The position numbers were made by a program, and so were the translations under genes. A DNA stretch of 64,000 nt from Clostridiales bacterium (lineage in GTDB: Bacteria; Bacillota; Clostridia; Christensenellales; Borkfalkiaceae). Below, piece by piece: positions 51,553-60,952 of this stretch. Position 1 is the first letter of the stretch. The number at the start of each line of letters is the position of its first letter. The notes under the pieces are model-generated. The model searched no databases and was not told where the DNA came from. It was given only the letters and a program-made list of their open reading frames with translations. The stretch spans positions 1 through 64,000 of the forward strand of contig SVIP01000004.1 in the NCBI GenBank assembly GCA_015069425.1. Reading direction: 5' to 3'.

Positions 51553-53211
51553 ATGAGTAAGATTAGGCCTTTAAAATGGTTAACGGCAAGGTCGAAAAAG
51601 CAAATGCCCAAAATGTGTTTGCTAATCGTTACCAATGCGCTTTTATCAGTGCTATCAGTCGTGTTTGCTTTTATAATAAAAGAAATTGTAGATAGCGTTA
51701 CGGTTGATAATGACGTTTATAAATTTATAACTTTCTCTATTGCTATATTTGTCGTAGTAGTTTTGCAGTTTGGTTTAAGAATGGCGATTACTTGCCTAGG
51801 CGAGCATATTCGCGCGAAACTGGTAATGGAGTATAGAAGTTATATTTTCTCTAAAATCTTAAACAAAAAATACGATAAAATTAGCACGTATCATAGCGGA
51901 GAGTTAATGAATAGGCTTACTGGCGACGTTAATATAGTTGCGGACGGCGTTGCGACTATACTACCAAACGCCGTTTCTGCAGTTGTTCGTTTGGTTTGTG
52001 CGGTTATTGCTTTGGTAATTTTAGACTGGATTTTTGCAGTTGCGTTTACTATTGCGGGGTTATTAGTGTTTATTACAATGAGTTTACTTCGTGGCAAGTT
52101 AAAGAGCCTACATAAAACCACGCAAGAGACTGAGGGAAAATTCCGTTCTTTTATGCAAGAATGTATAGAAAATATGCTTGCTGTTAAAGTTTTTTCTATT
52201 AATGGTAAAATAGAGAAACAATCAGATCAACTTCAACAAGATAACTTTAAAATTAAAATGCGTCGTAAGAATTATTCGGCAATTGGTCATGCGACGTATA
52301 ATTTCATATTTAGCGCAGGATATTTGTTTGCTTTAATTTACGGCTGTTCAATGATACTCGGGGACGCTTTAACTTATGGCTCTTTGTCCGCAATACTTCA
52401 ACTTGTAAATAACGTGCAAGTGCCGTTTATGTCACTATCAAACGTTATGCCACAATATTACGCAATGGTAGCGTCTGCCGAAAGACTTATTGAAATAGAA
52501 CAAATAGAAGTTGAAAAAAATAGAAAGTATCTCAATGCAAAATCTACTTATGAAAAACTCAAAGGCATTGCAATTGATAGGTTAAATTTTACTTATGATA
52601 GAGATAAGGTTTTAAGTAACGCCTCCTATTATATTAACAAGGGCGATTTTGTAATGATTGAGGGCAGTTCCGGTGCAGGAAAGAGCACTTTAATGAAATT
52701 AATGCTAGGGGTTTACGATACTGAAGGCGGAAGAATATATCTCGACACAGCGGATGAAGAGATAAATCTTGATAATTCGGCAAGGACGCTCTTTTCATAC
52801 GTTCCACAGGGCAATATGATTTTTAGTGGCACGCTAAAAGATAACGTAACTTTTATAAATACAGACGCCACTGACGAGCAGATAGAACGTGCTTTGGTAC
52901 TCAGTTGCGCAAACGATTTTGTCAAAGATTTGCCGGACGGACTTGAAACGGTGGTTGGCGAAAATGGTATTGGACTTTCAGAAGGACAAATTCAGAGGAT
53001 TGCTATAGCAAGAGCAGTGCTTTGCGACGCACCAATTATTCTTTTAGACGAGGCAACAAGTGCATTAGATGAAGATACTGAAAGGCGAGTACTTGATAAT
53101 TTGAAAAATTTAGATAATATAACCTTAATAATCGTTTCTCACAAAAAGGCGGCGGCAAGTATTTGTAATAGACGAATTAAAATTAAAGGTAAGCAAATTG
53201 TTGAAATTTAG
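51553..53211 (+). CDS. ABC transporter, fused permease/ATPase
   Basis: IEGSSGAGKSTLMKLMLG, LSEGQIQRIAIARAVLCDAPIILLDEATSALD; 6-TM N-terminal domain. Confidence 0.93.
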   Translation: MSKIRPLKWLTARSKKQMPKMCLLIVTNALLSVLSVVFAFIIKEIVDSVTVDNDVYKFITFSIAIFVVVVLQFGLRMAITCLGEHIRAKLVMEYRSYIFSKILNKKYDKISTYHSGELMNRLTGDVNIVADGVATILPNAVSAVVRLVCAVIALVILDWIFAVAFTIAGLLVFITMSLLRGKLKSLHKTTQETEGKFRSFMQECIENMLAVKVFSINGKIEKQSDQLQQDNFKIKMRRKNYSAIGHATYNFIFSAGYLFALIYGCSMILGDALTYGSLSAILQLVNNVQVPFMSLSNVMPQYYAMVASAERLIEIEQIEVEKNRKYLNAKSTYEKLKGIAIDRLNFTYDRDKVLSNASYYINKGDFVMIEGSSGAGKSTLMKLMLGVYDTEGGRIYLDTADEEINLDNSARTLFSYVPQGNMIFSGTLKDNVTFINTDATDEQIERALVLSCANDFVKDLPDGLETVVGENGIGLSEGQIQRIAIARAVLCDAPIILLDEATSALDEDTERRVLDNLKNLDNITLIIVSHKKAAASICNRRIKIKGKQIVEI

Positions 53212-53328
53212 GGTAAGATTGGCATGAAAAAGTCATAAATTTTTATTTTAAATAAAAACTTGTCTAAATATGCATTGTTTTTTTAGAATTTTGTGATACA
53301 ATATAGTGTAGGGTATAGGGGTGTAGAT

Positions 53329-54423
53329 TTGGATATAAAACAAATATGCGATTTATTTAGCATTGATGGGCAGTACGTAGATTCTCACGAGTTAAATACT
53401 GGAATAATTAATAATACATATTTTGCTAAATATTTGCGTGATGGTGTAGATAAAAATTACATACTTCAACGCATTAATAAAAAAGTATTTACAGAACCGG
53501 AAAAAGTAATGGAAAATATAGTGCGCGTAACTAACTACGTTAGGGAACGTATAGAAGAAAACAATATGTCTTCTAAAAAGTTTGTTCTTCGTGCCTTTTT
53601 ATCAAGGTCGAGCGGAAAGCCGTTCGTAATAGATAAAGAGGGAGAATATTGGCGTTGTTATAGGTTTATACCAAACTCCGTTACTTATGACACTGTGTCT
53701 GATGGTAAAATAATAGAAGGTGTTGGAACTGCCTTTGGGCGTTTTCAAAATCTATTAGACGGGTTTGATGCGAATTTGTTGCACGTTACCATACCTAATT
53801 TTCACAATACTGTTAAAAGATATGAAAAGTTTAAGTCGGTTATAAAAGAAGATTCAATCGGTAAGGTGAAAGAGGTTAAAACTGAAATAGAAAAACTTTT
53901 ATCTTTTGAGGGAAAAGCGACTAAACTTCAAAAATACTTAGATGCTGAAATGTTACCTTTAAGGGTTACACATAATGACACTAAGTGTAATAACGTTAGT
54001 TTTGATAAGGATACGGGCGAGGCACTTGCCGTACTAGATTTAGATACGGTTATGGCTGGGGCGATTGCGTACGATTTTGGTGACGCAATAAGATTTATCG
54101 CTAATACGCTTTTAGAAGATGATCCTAATTACGACGGTGTTTTATTAGACGAAAGTAAGTATGAAGCATTTACAAAAGGTTTTATAACACAAGTAAAGGG
54201 GAGTTTGACAGAAATTGAAAAACAAACAATGAATTTGGGTGTGTTTACAATGACGGTTGAACTAGCAGTTAGATTTTTAACAGATTACGTATCGGGAGAA
54301 AATTATTTTAAGATTAAATATCCCGAACATAATTTAGTAAGAACGCGCAACCAAATTGCGCTTGCTGAAGATATTATTAGGAAAGAAAAAAATCTTGACG
54401 ATATCATCAGTAAATACTTATAA
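53329..54423 (+). CDS. Aminoglycoside-phosphotransferase-fold kinase, NahK-like
   Basis: LPLRVTHNDTKCNNVSFDKDTGEALAVLDLDTVMAGAIAYDFGDAIRFIANT resembles N-acetylhexosamine 1-kinase; TTG start proposed because upstream GTG overlaps a -10 (gatacaat). Confidence 0.78.
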   Translation: MDIKQICDLFSIDGQYVDSHELNTGIINNTYFAKYLRDGVDKNYILQRINKKVFTEPEKVMENIVRVTNYVRERIEENNMSSKKFVLRAFLSRSSGKPFVIDKEGEYWRCYRFIPNSVTYDTVSDGKIIEGVGTAFGRFQNLLDGFDANLLHVTIPNFHNTVKRYEKFKSVIKEDSIGKVKEVKTEIEKLLSFEGKATKLQKYLDAEMLPLRVTHNDTKCNNVSFDKDTGEALAVLDLDTVMAGAIAYDFGDAIRFIANTLLEDDPNYDGVLLDESKYEAFTKGFITQVKGSLTEIEKQTMNLGVFTMTVELAVRFLTDYVSGENYFKIKYPEHNLVRTRNQIALAEDIIRKEKNLDDIISKYL

Positions 54424-54443
54424 GGGAGATTTTTGCTTTCATT

Positions 54444-55280
54444 ATGGACGAAAAAAGAATTGAAGAAACGAGTAGTGTTTCGTTAAAAAACGTATTGATA
54501 GCAATTAAGAACAACGCAATGATGATTGTTCTTATAGTTGTACTGTCGGCTATGTGTGGATTGCTTTATTCATACATTGTTAAGCCCTATTACACGGCTA
54601 CAGAGTCAGTAATTTATATTGCGACTGACGACTCTTCGCAGGAAGATACTGCAACCGACATCAATATAATGCGTGGTTTTTTTAATACGGTTGTAGATTT
54701 TTGTACGACAGGGGTTGTTGTTGATAGAGCCAACTTCTATTACGTTGACTTTATGAATGAAAAGGACAAAGATCCTTATTTAACGATAGATGAGTATATT
54801 GCACGAATTAACGTTGGGGGCGACGACCCTTATTCAACTAGCAGTAGTGATATCACTGGACAAAAATACGTGTTAAAAGAAAAAATTGTCACACAATTGA
54901 GCAATGCTAAAGATAGCGCATATCAATTTTCTTTCACTATAAGTTACGTTGACGGAAATTACGATGAGTCTATTTATAAAGTAAAATTAGTTGTTTTGGC
55001 AATTAATAGAGAAATTCACAGTGATGGTCTTGAATATCAAGGCAAGTATTTTAGCGGTATTGATAACCAAGTAATGGCGCTAGGTCTTAGTTCTGTAACT
55101 TCTAGTGTGTCCAAGCCCATGTGTTTATTAATTGGTGGTCTTATTGGTATAATAATAGCGGTGTGTGTAATTTACTTAATGCACGTACTTGACAATACTG
55201 TTAGAACCAAAAAAATGATAGAGCAATTAACAGGTGTAAACGTGTTAGCAGTATTAGAAAAAGATAGAGGTGAAGCATAA
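54444..55280 (+). CDS. Wzz/YveK-type polysaccharide chain-length regulator
   Basis: Two TMs flanking extracytoplasmic domain; YSYIVKPYYTATESVIYIA; C-terminal RTKKMIEQLTGVNVLAVL. Confidence 0.85.
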   Translation: MDEKRIEETSSVSLKNVLIAIKNNAMMIVLIVVLSAMCGLLYSYIVKPYYTATESVIYIATDDSSQEDTATDINIMRGFFNTVVDFCTTGVVVDRANFYYVDFMNEKDKDPYLTIDEYIARINVGGDDPYSTSSSDITGQKYVLKEKIVTQLSNAKDSAYQFSFTISYVDGNYDESIYKVKLVVLAINREIHSDGLEYQGKYFSGIDNQVMALGLSSVTSSVSKPMCLLIGGLIGIIIAVCVIYLMHVLDNTVRTKKMIEQLTGVNVLAVLEKDRGEA

Positions 55281-55984
55281 TGAAGAAAAAGACAAGTAGA
55301 TATTCGTTTGCCTCATTGCCATTGATAAATTTATTTTTGAGGAATATTATTCTTATAATTTTGATAAGTGTGCTATGTGCATTAATCGGATTAGGTTACA
55401 GTGTTGTAAGGGTTAAGCCGGTCTATACGGCAAGCAGATCTGTAATTTTGCGTACTACACTAAGTTCTAACAAGGTGTTGGCTAATCAGGCGGCATTAGG
55501 AAAGATATATTTATCGTCTATTCCAGACCTTATTAAAAGCCCTAACATTATAGGCGTAGCCGATTATAAATACGAAGAAATGCGTGAAAATGAGAATGAT
55601 AAAATAGTATCTGGGGCTGTTGGTATGGAATATGAAAAAGATAGTTTGATTTTCCAATTAACGTATCGTGACAAATCCCCAAAACTTGCGGAAGAAAAAT
55701 TAGAAATACTGATTGATACCGTAGCAGAAGAGATAAGTCAGTATATTAAAGCAGAAGACGTTCAATTGATTGCGACGCAAAGAAAGTGTGATATAGTTGA
55801 AACGCAGTTCTATACAAGGTATACTGGCATAGGATTAGCCGTTGGCTTAGGGATATCAGTTATAATAATTTTGATGATTTATATGCTAGATAATACAATT
55901 AAAAGCAAGAGTGAATTTGAAGAAATGACGGGAATAACTGTTCTTGCTTACGTTGATAAAGAAACGCAAAAAGGTCATAAATAG
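55280..55984 (+). CDS. Second Wzz-type chain-length regulator
   Basis: VRVKPVYTASRSVILRT ... DNTIKSKSEFEEMTGITVLAYVDKE; overlaps preceding gene stop. Confidence 0.85.
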   Translation: MKKKTSRYSFASLPLINLFLRNIILIILISVLCALIGLGYSVVRVKPVYTASRSVILRTTLSSNKVLANQAALGKIYLSSIPDLIKSPNIIGVADYKYEEMRENENDKIVSGAVGMEYEKDSLIFQLTYRDKSPKLAEEKLEILIDTVAEEISQYIKAEDVQLIATQRKCDIVETQFYTRYTGIGLAVGLGISVIIILMIYMLDNTIKSKSEFEEMTGITVLAYVDKETQKGHK

Positions 55985-56027
55985 AAAAAGGCTTTTTGGC
56001 ATATTTGGTTAATTTTTTAGACATTTT

Positions 56028-56064
56028 AAAGACTAACGAAAAAAAATTCGTTAGTCTTTCTTTT
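56028..56064. terminator. Bidirectional terminator
   Basis: AAAGACTAACGAA/TTCGTTAGTCTTT. Confidence 0.85.
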
Positions 56065-56089
56065 TATGCTTTGAAAAACATATAACTTT

Positions 56090-56833
56090 TTAAAATTGGT
56101 CTATTTGTTTTTCGTATTTATCGAAAAGGTTGTATCTTTCAGGATGAATAATAGCGGTAAACATCATTTCTCTAACGTTAGGGATTTCTTTTCGTACGTT
56201 CTCTATAATATCTTTAACGAATTCACGGCGAGTTATTTTGTTTGCAGGACAGCAACTGTCAACTATAGGAAGAGTTTTTGAATATAAATATACGTCTGAT
56301 TCTTTAATCATAATCATTGGGCGAATAAGGACAAGTCCAATTTTGTCAAGGTGGCTTTTGGGGGCAAAAGTTGAAAGTCTTCCCTCGTGAAAGAGAGAAA
56401 GCAAAAGAGTATCTATTAAATCGTCTGCGTGATGACCAAGAGCAACCTTATTACAACCTAAGCGTTTAGCAACCCCGTGCAGAGCACCTTTTCTCATTTT
56501 AGAACATAAAGAACAAGGGTTGGTTTCTTTTCTTACTTCAAAAACGACTTTGCCTATATCGGTTTTTTCAACAACGTACTCTACGTCTAATTCTTTGCAT
56601 AATTTTTCTATAGGTGAAAAATCTGCGTAAGAGTGCGAAAACCCTAAATCCACGGTAACGGCTACAAGGTCGAATTTTTCTGGAGAAAATTTTTTATATT
56701 CTGCAAGAAGTTTAAGCAAGGTAACACTATCTTTTCCGCCCGAAACACCGACTGCGATTTTATCGCCGTCTTTAATCATATTATATTTAGTTATTCCTTT
56801 CCTTAAGTATGAAAGCATTTGTTGTGTGGTCAT
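56090..56833 (-). CDS. TtcA/TilS-family tRNA-modifying ATP pyrophosphatase
   Basis: VGVSGGKDSVTLLKLL PP-loop, NPCSLCSKMRKGAL, LGHHADDLIDTLLLSLFHEG. Confidence 0.92.
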   Translation of the reverse strand: MTTQQMLSYLRKGITKYNMIKDGDKIAVGVSGGKDSVTLLKLLAEYKKFSPEKFDLVAVTVDLGFSHSYADFSPIEKLCKELDVEYVVEKTDIGKVVFEVRKETNPCSLCSKMRKGALHGVAKRLGCNKVALGHHADDLIDTLLLSLFHEGRLSTFAPKSHLDKIGLVLIRPMIMIKESDVYLYSKTLPIVDSCCPANKITRREFVKDIIENVRKEIPNVREMMFTAIIHPERYNLFDKYEKQIDQF

Positions 56834-56930
56834 ATTATACCTAAAATGTAAATATTATTATTTAGTTGATTTTTTTTATTAATTACATTATACTTATATT
56901 TGTTGAAAAATACAAAGAATTTGGTGCGAT

Positions 56931-57563
56931 ATGGTAAAATTAATTCAAGATTTAATTGGAAACGACTATCTAGCGACCTTTGTAATGTCTTTTATACCGC
57001 TGATTGAACTTAAAGGTTCAATCGTGTTTGCAAGAGGGGCAGAGATGGGGTTTTTGTTTTCTCTAGTTTTGTCCTATTTGGGTTCTACTTTAGTGTTCAT
57101 ACCAATATATTTTTTACTGCGACCTATTTTAAATTTGCTTAAAAAAATTGGTTTTATAGGAAAACTTGCGAATAAAATAGAAAATTATTTTCAAAGTAAA
57201 GCCGAAAAAACGCTTGAAAAGCACAAGGAAAAGAATAATACTAAGGGTGTTAGTGAAAAATTATTAAAACAATTGGGCGTTTTTATATTCGTCGCAATTC
57301 CACTTCCCATGACGGGGGTTTGGACGGGAACGGCGATTGCTGTATTTTTAAATTTAGATTTTAAAGACGTAATTGTTCCAATAACTTTGGGTAACTTAGT
57401 TGCAGGTTTAATTATTTCTGTGTTATCAGAAATATGTTTGGTTTTGTGGAATATTGCCGTTTTGGATTATATTTTATACACGTTATTTGCATTGGCAATA
57501 GTGCTATTAATTGTTTTAATCGTAAAAGTTGCACTTCAAAAAACGGAAAATGAAAAGGAATAA
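56931..57563 (+). CDS. Small multidrug export-type (Sm_multidrug_ex) membrane protein
   Basis: FIPLIELKGSIVFARGAEMGF, AIPLPMTGVWTGTAIAVFL. Confidence 0.88.
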   Translation: MVKLIQDLIGNDYLATFVMSFIPLIELKGSIVFARGAEMGFLFSLVLSYLGSTLVFIPIYFLLRPILNLLKKIGFIGKLANKIENYFQSKAEKTLEKHKEKNNTKGVSEKLLKQLGVFIFVAIPLPMTGVWTGTAIAVFLNLDFKDVIVPITLGNLVAGLIISVLSEICLVLWNIAVLDYILYTLFALAIVLLIVLIVKVALQKTENEKE

Positions 57564-57571
57564 AAGATTAA

Positions 57572-58390
57572 ATGGGATTTTTTAGTTGGCTTTTTAATAA
57601 AAATAAACCCCGTGAATTAAAGCTAGGGCTAGCGTTAGGCTCGGGTGGGGCAAAAGGTTTTGCGCATTTAGGCGCAATAAAGGCGTTTGAAGAAAACGGA
57701 ATTCAATTTGACTATATTGCAGGAACGAGTATAGGAAGTATCGTTGGTGCATTTTATGCAGATGGGTATTCTTCTACCGATATTTTGGAACTTTTAAAAA
57801 GAATAGACTTTAGTGAATTTACAAACCTTTTTATGACGCAGATGGACACGTCTTTGCTCTATAAAGTGATTAAAAAACATCTTGGTGATTTAGAATTTAA
57901 TGAACTCAAAAAGCCATTTAAGGCTGTGGCGACAGCGCTTGAAACAGGTAAGGAGAAAGTGTTTGCAAGTGGAAACGTCGCCAAAGCACTAAGTGCATCA
58001 AGCAGTATTCCACCTTTTTTCAAACCGGTAATAATCGATGGGGAAAGATATATTGACGGAGCATATACAAACTCAATACCAGCCGATTTAGTTAGAGGAA
58101 TGGGTGCGGACTACGTTGTGGGTATAGACTTATCTACTAAATCAAGTAAAGCGGGCTTGTTAAAGAAAATATTTCCAACTTATAAATCGGAAGTGGAAAA
58201 TCCTAGTGCTAAAGGTTACCAGTTTAGCGACGTTATGTTGCACCCAGATTTGAACGAGTTTTCGTCTGTTTCTATAAGTGCGGGCAGTTTTATGTATGAT
58301 ATAGGTTATCATCACGCACTCTCTTTTATCCCTAAAATAAAAGAAGATATAGAAAGACTTAAAAATAGTAAACTTAAGAGGAAAAATTAA
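57572..58390 (+). CDS. Patatin-like phospholipase
   Basis: LALGSGGAKGFAHLGAIKAF, GTSIGSIVGAFYA, DGAYTNSIP Asp. Confidence 0.93.
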   Translation: MGFFSWLFNKNKPRELKLGLALGSGGAKGFAHLGAIKAFEENGIQFDYIAGTSIGSIVGAFYADGYSSTDILELLKRIDFSEFTNLFMTQMDTSLLYKVIKKHLGDLEFNELKKPFKAVATALETGKEKVFASGNVAKALSASSSIPPFFKPVIIDGERYIDGAYTNSIPADLVRGMGADYVVGIDLSTKSSKAGLLKKIFPTYKSEVENPSAKGYQFSDVMLHPDLNEFSSVSISAGSFMYDIGYHHALSFIPKIKEDIERLKNSKLKRKN

Positions 58391-58396
58391 TATATA

Positions 58397-59386
58397 ATGT
58401 TCTACAAAAGATTATTCGCCGTTACTTTTATTCTAATTTTTACGGCGTTTTTTATTTCATGTGAATCGCCTGTCCCAAAAAACGCAGAGCGGGAAATTTT
58501 ATCAGGCTTTTCCGTGCATTTTCTTGACGTTGGACAAGGGGACGCAATCTTAATTAAATTCCCAGAGAATAAAAACGTACTAATTGATTGTGCAGAACCG
58601 ACTGAGAAAAATAAAGATTACCTTATAAAATACTTAAACGATTATAGTGTTAATACTATCGACTATTTTATAATTACCCACCCAGATACCGACCATATTG
58701 GTAACGCACCACTAATACTCAACAATTTTACGGTAAAAGAACTCTATCTTTCCGATTTGAATAAAAATGCGAGCCAGTATTTTCCTATATATTGTCAAGT
58801 GAAAAGCGTAGCTGAAGAAAAAGGGATAACCCTCAAGATGATAGACAATTTTAAAATTATTAAGGGAGAAGAATTTTATTTTGCATTTTTAACACCGTAT
58901 AATAAAACGCATCAAAATAGTAGTTATATTGACGTAAATGGTGCAATTTTGCCCGATTCAAGCGAAATAAACAATATTTCTCCTATAATCTATATGGAAT
59001 ATTCGGGGTTTAGATTTGTTTTTACTGGGGACGCAGGTAGTTCGCAAGAAAAACTTGCTATAAAAGTTCCGTTTGAGCCAGATTTTAAAAATAATTTTAA
59101 TTATTATGGTATTAATCCAAACTTGTATGACGTGGATTTTCTAAAAATTGGTCATCACGGCTCGGAAAGTTCTTCTTGTAAGGACTTTTTAGACGTGCTT
59201 AAACCCAAAAATGCGGTCATTTCATTAGACGGAAATAATTATTACGGACTTCCAAGCAGTAAAGTTCTTGAGCGTATTTTCGACTCAAATCCCGATTGTA
59301 AATTATATCGAACCGACGTTTGTGGTACGATTTCGGTAGGAATAAAGAACGGTAAACTTATAACGGTTACTGATTTAGAAGAATAA
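58397..59386 (+). CDS. ComEC/Rec2-like MBL-fold metallohydrolase, lipoprotein
   Basis: FLDVGQGDAILIKFP, ITHPDTDHIGNAPLIL, FTGDAGSSQE, LKIGHHGSESSS; lipobox-like ISCES. Confidence 0.9.
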   Translation: MFYKRLFAVTFILIFTAFFISCESPVPKNAEREILSGFSVHFLDVGQGDAILIKFPENKNVLIDCAEPTEKNKDYLIKYLNDYSVNTIDYFIITHPDTDHIGNAPLILNNFTVKELYLSDLNKNASQYFPIYCQVKSVAEEKGITLKMIDNFKIIKGEEFYFAFLTPYNKTHQNSSYIDVNGAILPDSSEINNISPIIYMEYSGFRFVFTGDAGSSQEKLAIKVPFEPDFKNNFNYYGINPNLYDVDFLKIGHHGSESSSCKDFLDVLKPKNAVISLDGNNYYGLPSSKVLERIFDSNPDCKLYRTDVCGTISVGIKNGKLITVTDLEE

Positions 59387-59391
59387 AAGTC

Positions 59392-59428
59392 AAATATTCC
59401 CGATGGCTTTGCCATCGGGAATATTTTT
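59392..59428. terminator. Bidirectional terminator
   Basis: AAATATTCCCGATGGC-ttt-GCCATCGGGAATATTTTTT. Confidence 0.88.
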
Positions 59429-59449
59429 TCTACAAGAAAAGAAGAAATA

Positions 59450-60226
59450 TTAAGAAACTTTTAATGCGGTTATAGATGCAGATGATAAAGATGCTTCGGT
59501 TGCAGAAGTGTTATAAATTGATAAGGTATCACTAGCAGACAAATTTAACAGTATGGTCTTGCTTGCCGCTCCTGCACTGTTTGATTGAACAATGTTTTCA
59601 TTTGTAATAGGGGTTCCGTTAAGGTATAACGCAGTAATAAATTCATTTGTAGGAACTGAACCGCCAACATAATAAGAAATTAAATAACTTCCGTCTTCGT
59701 TTATGATTACTTCATTATTAGAAACATTCATGGTAGATTCAGGAGACTCTGCAATTAAATCAATAGGAATTATTGCGCCACTAGCAACAACTTGCGCTCC
59801 TGTGCCTGCATATAATGCCTGACTAGTTCCGGCAGGCCCTTGTGGACCAGTAGCACCAATCGGCCCTTGTGGACCAGTAGCACCAACAGGACCTTGTGGA
59901 CCAATCGGGCCAATAGGACCAGTAGCACCAGTAGCACCCGTTGGACCAATCGGGCCAATAGGACCAGTAGCACCAGTAGCACCCGTTGGACCAATAGGAC
60001 CAGTTGCACCAGTAGCACCGGTTGGACCAATAGGACCAGTTGCACCAGTAGCACCAGTAGCACCCGTTGGACCAATAGGGCCGACGGGACCTTGTGGACC
60101 AATTGGACCTCTTGCTCCTTGTGGGCCGGCTGGGCCCATAGGACCACGCGGACCGCGTATTACGTTGTTGCAGTTGCAATTACAACAGCCGTTATGGTGG
60201 CAGTTGTTACATCCAAAAAAACACAT
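59450..60226 (-). CDS. Collagen-like (G-X-Y repeat) protein with BclA-type C-terminal domain and Cys-rich N-terminus
   Basis: [21 protein letters not shown], about 35+ G-X-Y triplets ([13 protein letters not shown]), C-terminal beta-rich [13 protein letters not shown]...ASITALKVS. Confidence 0.93.
   Translation of the reverse strand: MCFFGCNNCHHNGCCNCNCNNVIRGPRGPMGPAGPQGARGPIGPQGPVGPIGPTGATGATGATGPIGPTGATGATGPIGPTGATGATGPIGPIGPTGATGATGPIGPIGPQGPVGATGPQGPIGATGPQGPAGTSQALYAGTGAQVVASGAIIPIDLIAESPESTMNVSNNEVIINEDGSYLISYYVGGSVPTNEFITALYLNGTPITNENIVQSNSAGAASKTILLNLSASDTLSIYNTSATEASLSSASITALKVS
59830..60140 (-). repeat. Tandem repeat region encoding collagen-like triplets
   Basis: Repeated blocks such as accagtagcaccagtagcacccgttggaccaatagg on the + strand. 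Confidence 0.88.
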
Positions 60227-60235
60227 ATAAAAAAT

Positions 60236-60294
60236 CCTCCTTTGTGTGTCAATATTACTGTATGCATAATCTAATAATATTGTTACAAAGGAGG
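60236..60294 (-). promoter_or_regulatory. Long inverted repeat with sigma-K/E-like promoter, -10 in the loop, overlapping the SD of the collagen-like gene
   Basis: Minus strand CCTCCTTTGT-aa-CAATATTA...TAATATTG-acac-ACAAAGGAGG-ATTTTTT; AC-N17-CATACAGTA. Confidence 0.7.
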
Positions 60295-60300
60295 TATTGT

Positions 60301-60822
60301 TTAATTTTCTCTATCAGTTATTGCAGGGAAAGAAAATTCTTTGATTTTGATTGGCATTTCATAACACATTTCTTCGTGGAAACTTGAACTGTTATTAAAG
60401 GCTTTTTCAAAACTGAGTTTTAGGTATCTAGCATTGCCCTCTGCAAGGACTCGGTCATTTTCATCGTAAATTTGACCTTTAGCAGAAAAACCCATTTTAG
60501 AATTAAAAGTTATGTAGGCACGAGCCTTTAGTTTTACACCGTAAGGCACTGGGCGACGATAGGTAATATTCATAGTTGTGGTAACACCGAAAGTTTCAGG
60601 CTCTTTTATCCATAATGCTCTACCCATAAGTTCGTCGAGAAGAGTACTAATCATACCGCCGTGAGTTCTATCAGGGTAACTTTGATGCTCAGAGCGAAAG
60701 CAAACTTCTGTTGCAACGCTATCGTTGTCTAATACATAAAAAGTCGCTTGTAATCCTAGCGGATTTTCCATACCGCAAACTATACAGTTTTTACTATTTC
60801 GTTGAGTTCTAATTACTTTCAT
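60301..60822 (-). CDS. PaaI-type hotdog thioesterase
   Basis: [36 protein letters not shown], hotdog layout. Confidence 0.88.
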   Translation of the reverse strand: MKVIRTQRNSKNCIVCGMENPLGLQATFYVLDNDSVATEVCFRSEHQSYPDRTHGGMISTLLDELMGRALWIKEPETFGVTTTMNITYRRPVPYGVKLKARAYITFNSKMGFSAKGQIYDENDRVLAEGNARYLKLSFEKAFNNSSSFHEEMCYEMPIKIKEFSFPAITDREN

Positions 60823-60881
60823 ATTACACCTTAAAACTTGCTAATTATATTTTAGCATAATTGCATAAATTTTCAAAACGG

Positions 60882-60910
60882 TTGACAAAGGAAATTCAAG
60901 ATGATATAAT
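60882..60910 (+). promoter_or_regulatory. Consensus sigma-A promoter of AbrB-ABC operon
   Basis: TTGACA-17 nt-TATAAT. Confidence 0.92.
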
Positions 60911-60912
60911 TT

Positions 60913-60937
60913 GTATGAAAAGTATAACATTTCATAC
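60913..60937 (+). promoter_or_regulatory. Palindrome at +1, candidate operator
   Basis: GTATGAAA-agtataaca-TTTCATAC. Confidence 0.65.
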
Positions 60938-60952
60938 TTGTGGGAGGACGAT

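Noticed and set aside
59830-60140. CRISPR-like spaced repetition
   Set aside because: Period is 9/18/27 bp and encodes G-X-Y triplets in frame; no unique spacers.
59770-60179. Two minus-strand ORFs in other frames (125 and 118 aa)
   Set aside because: Frame-shifted reads of the same collagen repeat ([19 protein letters not shown]), low-complexity artefacts.
59840-60274. 144-aa + strand [19 protein letters not shown]...
   Set aside because: Antisense shadow of the collagen-like repeat; repetitive by construction and without SD.
60236-60294. Inverted repeat as an invertible promoter (phase-variable DNA)
   Set aside because: Segment between arms is about 20 bp, too short for site-specific inversion, and no recombinase gene is nearby; a hairpin/terminator reading fits better.
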